Made by a program: the position numbers and the translations under genes
Shown here: one piece after another, positions 59,440 through 64,000 of the stretch
Numbering within the stretch: the first letter of the stretch is position 1
How the letters are laid out: each line of letters begins with the position of its first letter
The notes under the pieces: generated by a model
Databases searched by the model: none
Seen by the model: only the letters and a program-made list of their open reading frames with translations
Told to the model about the DNA's origin: nothing
Assembly (NCBI GenBank): GCA_009809945.1
Contig: WTPW01000969.1
Coordinates: 87,944-151,943, forward strand
Reading direction: 5' to 3'
DNA from: Gigaspora margarita
Taxonomy: Eukaryota; Glomeromycota; Glomeromycetes; Diversisporales; Gigasporaceae
Length of the DNA stretch: 64,000 bases

Positions 59440-60215
59440 TAGCTTTTGACAATTATTTGGACAATTTTGGACAATTTTGGACAATTAAATAAAGTAAAAT
59501 TACCTAAAATGTTATTAAAATAACCTATTTAATTTTAACTAGAATGTGTTCAGCACCTAAAAAAATATATAGTTATATATTTTTTAGATAGATTTATTAA
59601 TTCGTGATCCATATGCCAAACAGTGAAAATCTATAGTAATATATGGGGCAGATCAATTATTGTTTATCAAATTTCTGGAATCTGGCACTGTCAGAGAAAT
59701 AGCGAATTTTTTTATTAAGCTAACCTTACTTCTCCACTAATTGAAAATTGTAGAGTACATTCTTGCGATTCTAATGGTAGTAAAATAATTAAAATTGGAC
59801 CAGTAGATCGCAAGATATCGTTAAAAAACGTTTCGCGACCATTAGAGTTTCTATGTAAACAATAATATTGTTTACATAGAAACTCTATATGGTCGCGAAA
59901 CGTTTTTTAACGATATCTTGTGATCTACTGGTCCAATATTAATGATTTTACTACCATTAGAATCGCAAGAATGTACTCTACAATTTTCAATTAGTGTAGA
60001 AGTAAGATTAGCTTAATAAAAAAACTCGCTATTTCTCTGACAGTGCCAGATTCCAGAAATTTGATAAACAATAATTGATTTACCCCAATTTTACTATATA
60101 TGGTAATATATGCAGCCCCTGTTTGGTATACAGATCACGAATTAATTATTAAAGCCTGGACAAGCTTTAGACAATCTTGGACATTTGGACAATTTTGGAC
60201 ATGAACAAGCCAAAA
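59440..60215. repeat. Hairpin (59597-60143) flanked by TTTTGGACAA words
   Basis: The arms share ATTCGTGATCCATATGCCAA outside, then TTTATCAAATTTCTGGAATC and GGTCGCGAAACGTTTTTTAA inside, centred near 59862. The inner arms are close to perfect. Several TTGGACAATTTTGGACA words lie on both sides (59455-59486, 60170-60202). Confidence 0.75.
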
Positions 60216-60240
60216 AAGGCTCCAAAATGTACAACACTGC

Positions 60241-61139
60241 TTAGGGGGCTTCCAGAAATTACGTAATTTTTTAGTGAGTGAGTGGGGTCCCGAAAATATC
60301 AGATTATAATTATAATTCTGGTCAAAATTTTATAATTTTGACCAAAAGTATAAAATTATAAAATTATTAATAACTAATGCTCTACTGGACCAATTTAGAT
60401 AATTTAACTACCAAAATGTTCGTCTCACTGAGACGATTCTAACCAGGCCAAAATCGTTAAAATCTAATCACAGGGTCCCAAGATCGTTCAACTTTTGTGT
60501 AATTTTAATAGTGATTTTTTAGAATCACTAAATAATTATCATTAATATTGAATAACTTTTGATCCAGTGGCCCGTTTTGGATGATTTAACTACCAAAATG
60601 TTCATCTCAGTGAGACTATTCTAACAAGTCCAAAATTGCTAAATTCTAATCACAGGATTCCAAGATCAATAAAGATTTGTATTGTTAACAAACAATAAAA
60701 TCTTTATCGATCTTGGAATACTGTGATTAGAATTTAGCGATTTTGGACTTGTTAGAATCATCTCACTGAGATGAACATTTTGGTAGTTAAATTATCCAAA
60801 AAGGACAGGTGGATCAAAAGTTATTCAATATTAAAGATAATTATTTAGTGATTCTAAAAAATCACTATTAAAATTACACAAAAGTTGAACGATCTTGGGA
60901 CCCTGTAATTAAATTTTAATAATTTTGGGCTTGTGAGAATCATCTCAGTGAGATGAACATTTTGGTAGTTAATCATCTAAATTGGTCCAGTAGAGCATTA
61001 GTTATTATCAATTTCATAAATTGAACATATGAATATATGAAATTTGATTGGCTAATAGAGTATTCGGTGTGGGTGGGTGGGTAAAATTTTGAAATTTATT
61101 AGTAACAAAAATATTACATAATTTCTGGAAGCCCCCTTA
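60241..61139. mobile_element. PIF/Harbinger-like element, 893 bp
   Basis: The element 60244-61136 has ends GGGGGCTTCCAGAAATTACG and CATAATTTCTGGAAGCCCCC, flanked by TTA. The interior is a palindrome with four GTCTCACTGAGAC-type modules (60420, 60600, 60757, 60943). The ends are related to those of 46510-47029. Confidence 0.8.
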
Positions 61140-61844
61140 TACTTATACTTATATGTATACTTATACTTATACAAGTAAGAAGAGAAAAAAAAATTCTTTA
61201 TAAATTTTATAAAACAGGATCGGTACTTATTAAACTAAGTCTTTTTATTGGTTTTATGAAGATTCTGACCTATATAATTTATAACTTTGAATATTATTTT
61301 TTTATTTTTGTTTTTATTTCTTCAGATTTTTTATTGGCTTGATGAATTGATAATCTCTGATCTTCAAAAAAATAACAAAAAGCCTTAAACGAAGGATTCT
61401 TTTGTTGGCTAAGTTTGTTTATTGTAAACCTCATTTTGTTTTATAATCATTATAAAATCACTAAAACTTCTACTGTTTATAGACTGGGCTAGCTGATAAT
61501 GCTTATGCTGATTTAGAATTTTGGAACCAGTTTGAATTCTCATATCGATTATACAAGTTTATTGGATTTATGTGTAATCATGTGAATTGTATGATGTTTG
61601 CGATCTAATAAGAAAATAATTTATATTAATTTTTAATTAAGTTACATGTTACCAGGAATTTCCAAGTTTGATTCTATATGATTATCTTTACTTACCACCA
61701 AGTGATTCCTGTTTTATGCCTGTTTTACTTTTATTCTATAAATTATCAAATTCTTACTAGCCGCTATATTAATTCCTGTTTTGTACCTGTTTATTTCATA
61801 TCCATTACAAGGATCCAATCAACTCACTGATATTTACTGAATTT

Positions 61845-62089
61845 TACAGGAGGGGTCCCCAAAATTCTGGGTTGGATGCGTCAGATCTAGATCAGCGTTT
61901 AGCGCAAGTTGTTAGCAGGTTTTATAGCAAAATTATCAGCTGGGCATTTTTTACTTAATGAGTAGATATGATTTATTAGTAAAATTTTTTTATGATCTTG
62001 GAGCAAAATTGATCAATTCCAATCCAGCAGACCATAATTCTAATGCACTCCAAAGTATTCTGACTCAGACTTTTGGGGTCGCCTCTGTA
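61845..62089. mobile_element. Tc1/mariner-like MITE, copy 2 (empty site)
   Basis: The element 61847-62087 runs from CAGGAGGGGTCCCC to GGGGTCGCCTCTG, flanked by TA. It matches copy 1 (5605-5961) throughout but lacks the 110-bp nested hAT-like MITE. Confidence 0.8.
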
Positions 62090-62096
62090 TGAGTTG

Positions 62097-62290
62097 ACAA
62101 TTACCACATTTCACCGATGATTATTCACTAACAAGTTCATTTCACTGAGTCTATTTTATCGAAGTTCATTTCACAGACAAAGTAATTTCAGTCATTATCG
62201 CTAGGGTCAGTTAGAATTATTGTTAGTGAAATGAGCTTTAGTAAAATAGGCCGTCTTTAAAATGAACCTCATCAGCAAAATAAATATACG
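62097..62290. repeat. Related TTCACC/GGTGAA foldback, diverged
   Basis: ACAAGTTCATTTCACTGAG and GTGAAATGAGCTTTAGTAAAA words match those of 47489-47790. It lies directly beside the Tc1/mariner-like MITE. Confidence 0.5.
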
Positions 62291-62392
62291 AAATCTTTTG
62301 AAAGAAATTGCATACCGAAATCATTTGAAAGAATTTTTATCGGCAAATTTTATATATAGATATATATCGATTACTAATCGATAAGAAATATA

Positions 62393-62550
62393 TCGATGAT
62401 CAACACCCCTGCCGATTATTATCGATAGTGATAGTAATCGATATATATCTGGTTAATCGATATATATCTACTAGATATATATCGATTAACCAGATATATA
62501 TCGATTACTATCCCTATCGATAATAATCAGCAGGGGTGTTGATCATCGAT
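62393..62550. repeat. Near-perfect hairpin with outward GGGGTGTTGATC ends
   Basis: GATGATCAACACCCCTGC and GCAGGGGTGTTGATCATC bound a palindrome of ATATATATCGATTA words centred at about 62471. CAGGGGTGTTGATC looks like a hAT terminus, but here two such termini point outward. Confidence 0.65.
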
Positions 62551-62879
62551 ATATATCTAATATGATATCAATTAATAATTATTATATTCACATAATCATG
62601 CTCGCAAGGTTTCACAATTTATTATAAATTTTATTTTTTTTTTTTATTATTATTATATATTATATTTTTAAATTAAATAATCAATATTTGCAAGTTTTCG
62701 CAATTTAATATAAAAATTATTTATTTATTATTATTATATATTATATATTATGTTACATATTTTTATTATATATTATTATAAAAAAAAAATGAAAACCCTA
62801 AAAAAAAACCCCCCAAAAAAAATAACAAAAAAAAAACAAAAACGAAAATATAGTAATAATTTTTAACTACTTTCGCACT

Positions 62880-63900
62880 TTATCACATCTACTATTCGCT
62901 TATATTCACTACTTCTTGCAAAGTGTTGAAGAAGTTAGAGTTGTTGTTCTTGTAAGTACCAGAAAAGTTAGATCATTTTCTTGCAAAGTTTCGAAGAAAG
63001 TCAGAAATAAATAAAATAAAATTAAAAAAATAAGTAAAAAAAAAGAAAAACAAACAAAAAATAAAAATGTAAGCAAACTAAATAAAAAAAACAAAGCCTC
63101 AAATCTCTATTTCCCTGAAGTAAGAGTTCATTTCTTGTAATTCAGAAATCATTGAAGGTTTTCACATTGTGCCAGAATAATAAAAAAATAAAAATTAAAG
63201 AAATAAGTAAAAAGAAAACAAACAAAAAAAACGGAATGTAAGCAAACTGAATAAAAAAAAAAATAAAACCCCAAATCTCTATTTCTCTAATGTAGAGTTC
63301 GTGATAGAAATTGCTAAAATTAAGTTGTATATATTCTTGCAAAGTGGCGGAAATGTCTGGGTTTGCTTGCAAAGTGTCAAAAAACCTATGTTATTTTCCT
63401 CACAAATTGGCAGAATATTAAAAAAAAAATAAAAAAAAAATAAAAACAAAAACAAACAATAACGTCAAACAAAAAAATAAATGAAGTACTAACTAAACCT
63501 TTATTTCTTTAAAGAGGCGTTCTTGGAAATTTACAAATTGCTAGAAAAAGCAATTGTGTGTTCTTGCAAAGTTTTGAAAGGCTGAGTTGGCTTGCGCATA
63601 GTTTCGAAAGGTCATTAGATTTCCAAAAGTTAGGGTTGGTATTTGTTGTAAAAATAAAATAAAAAAATTAAATAATAATAAAGAAAAAAAATAAAAAACA
63701 AAACAAAACTAAATGAAACTAAATGAAGTGAAACGAACCAAAAAAATATCAAAACGAAAACGAAAATGAAAAAACAATGTAAAATTGATAGAAGATCTAA
63801 ATTATAAGCAAAAAAAATAAACAAAGATCTAATCTGATCTTGTACCATGATCATCGAAACATTTCGAACTATTTTGAAAATATTAGTCAAACGCGTTCTT
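62880..63900. repeat. A-rich tandem repeat, about 170-250-bp unit
   Basis: Diverged units recur, each with TTCTTGCAAAGT, an A/T-rich stretch with AAACAAAC words, AATGTAAGCAAACT and AATCTCTATTTC. Minus-strand Phe/Leu-rich frames here are the translation of A-runs, not genes. Confidence 0.65.
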
Positions 63901-64000
63901 GGTATGATTTAGGGTACAAATCTACTAATCTAGCTTGATTTTCTATTTTTAAAATATTTCGAAACAATTCGAAATATTAAAAAAAAAAAAGAAAAAAAAA

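Noticed and set aside
62909-63890. Phe/Leu-rich minus-strand frames as membrane proteins
   Set aside because: They are translations of A-rich tandem repeats; composition and repeat structure explain them.

Overview
The window looks like a transposon-rich contig from an arbuscular mycorrhizal fungus of the Rhizophagus type (Glomeromycotina). This is inferred from very AT-rich DNA, short GT-AG introns, Sel1-repeat and kinase-like genes, and a very large inducible (VLIG-type) GTPase. No rRNA, tRNA or CRISPR array could be supported. Only three host genes look intact: a secreted cupredoxin (15654-16192, +, 3 exons), an NTF2/SigF-like protein (24342-25005, -, 3 exons), and a roughly 2200-residue fusion protein (29450-36355, -, 4 exons). 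The fusion joins a pseudokinase, an FHA domain, Sel1 repeats and two P-loop domains, one of them VLIG-type.

Layout. 1-14.6 kb is a thicket of small DNA transposons. At least nine hAT-like elements in it have 8-bp target duplications, one only 32 bp long, with Tc1/mariner-like and foldback MITEs among them, several nested. 15.6-25 kb holds the cupredoxin gene, a decayed Sel1 gene and the NTF2-like gene, separated by foldbacks and featureless AT-rich DNA. 28.3-29.1 kb is another hAT element. 29.4-36.4 kb is the GTPase gene. 36,586-45,560 is one 9-kb element with about 1.1-kb terminal inverted repeats and a 5-bp duplication (CGGTA). It carries a five-exon gene with a THAP-like zinc-binding pattern and a RING-H2 motif, plus a nested Tc1/mariner-type element. 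I regard it as the best candidate for an undescribed system.

45.9-62.6 kb is a foldback zone. Very long hairpins, PIF/Harbinger-like elements and a recurring GTCTCA-N-TGAGAC module dominate it. At 54.8-58.2 kb lie fragments of a second GTPase locus and a kinase locus, each split by a DNA transposon whose removal plus one duplication restores the expected reading. 62.6-64 kb is A-rich tandem repeat.

The host genes do not form a pathway. The pseudokinase-GTPase gene, its opposite-strand fragments and the Sel1 and kinase debris fit repeated duplication and decay of a signalling gene family in transposon-rich DNA. Coordinates of repeat ends were read by eye. Those backed by target duplications are exact to a base or two; those backed only by inverted arms are approximate.
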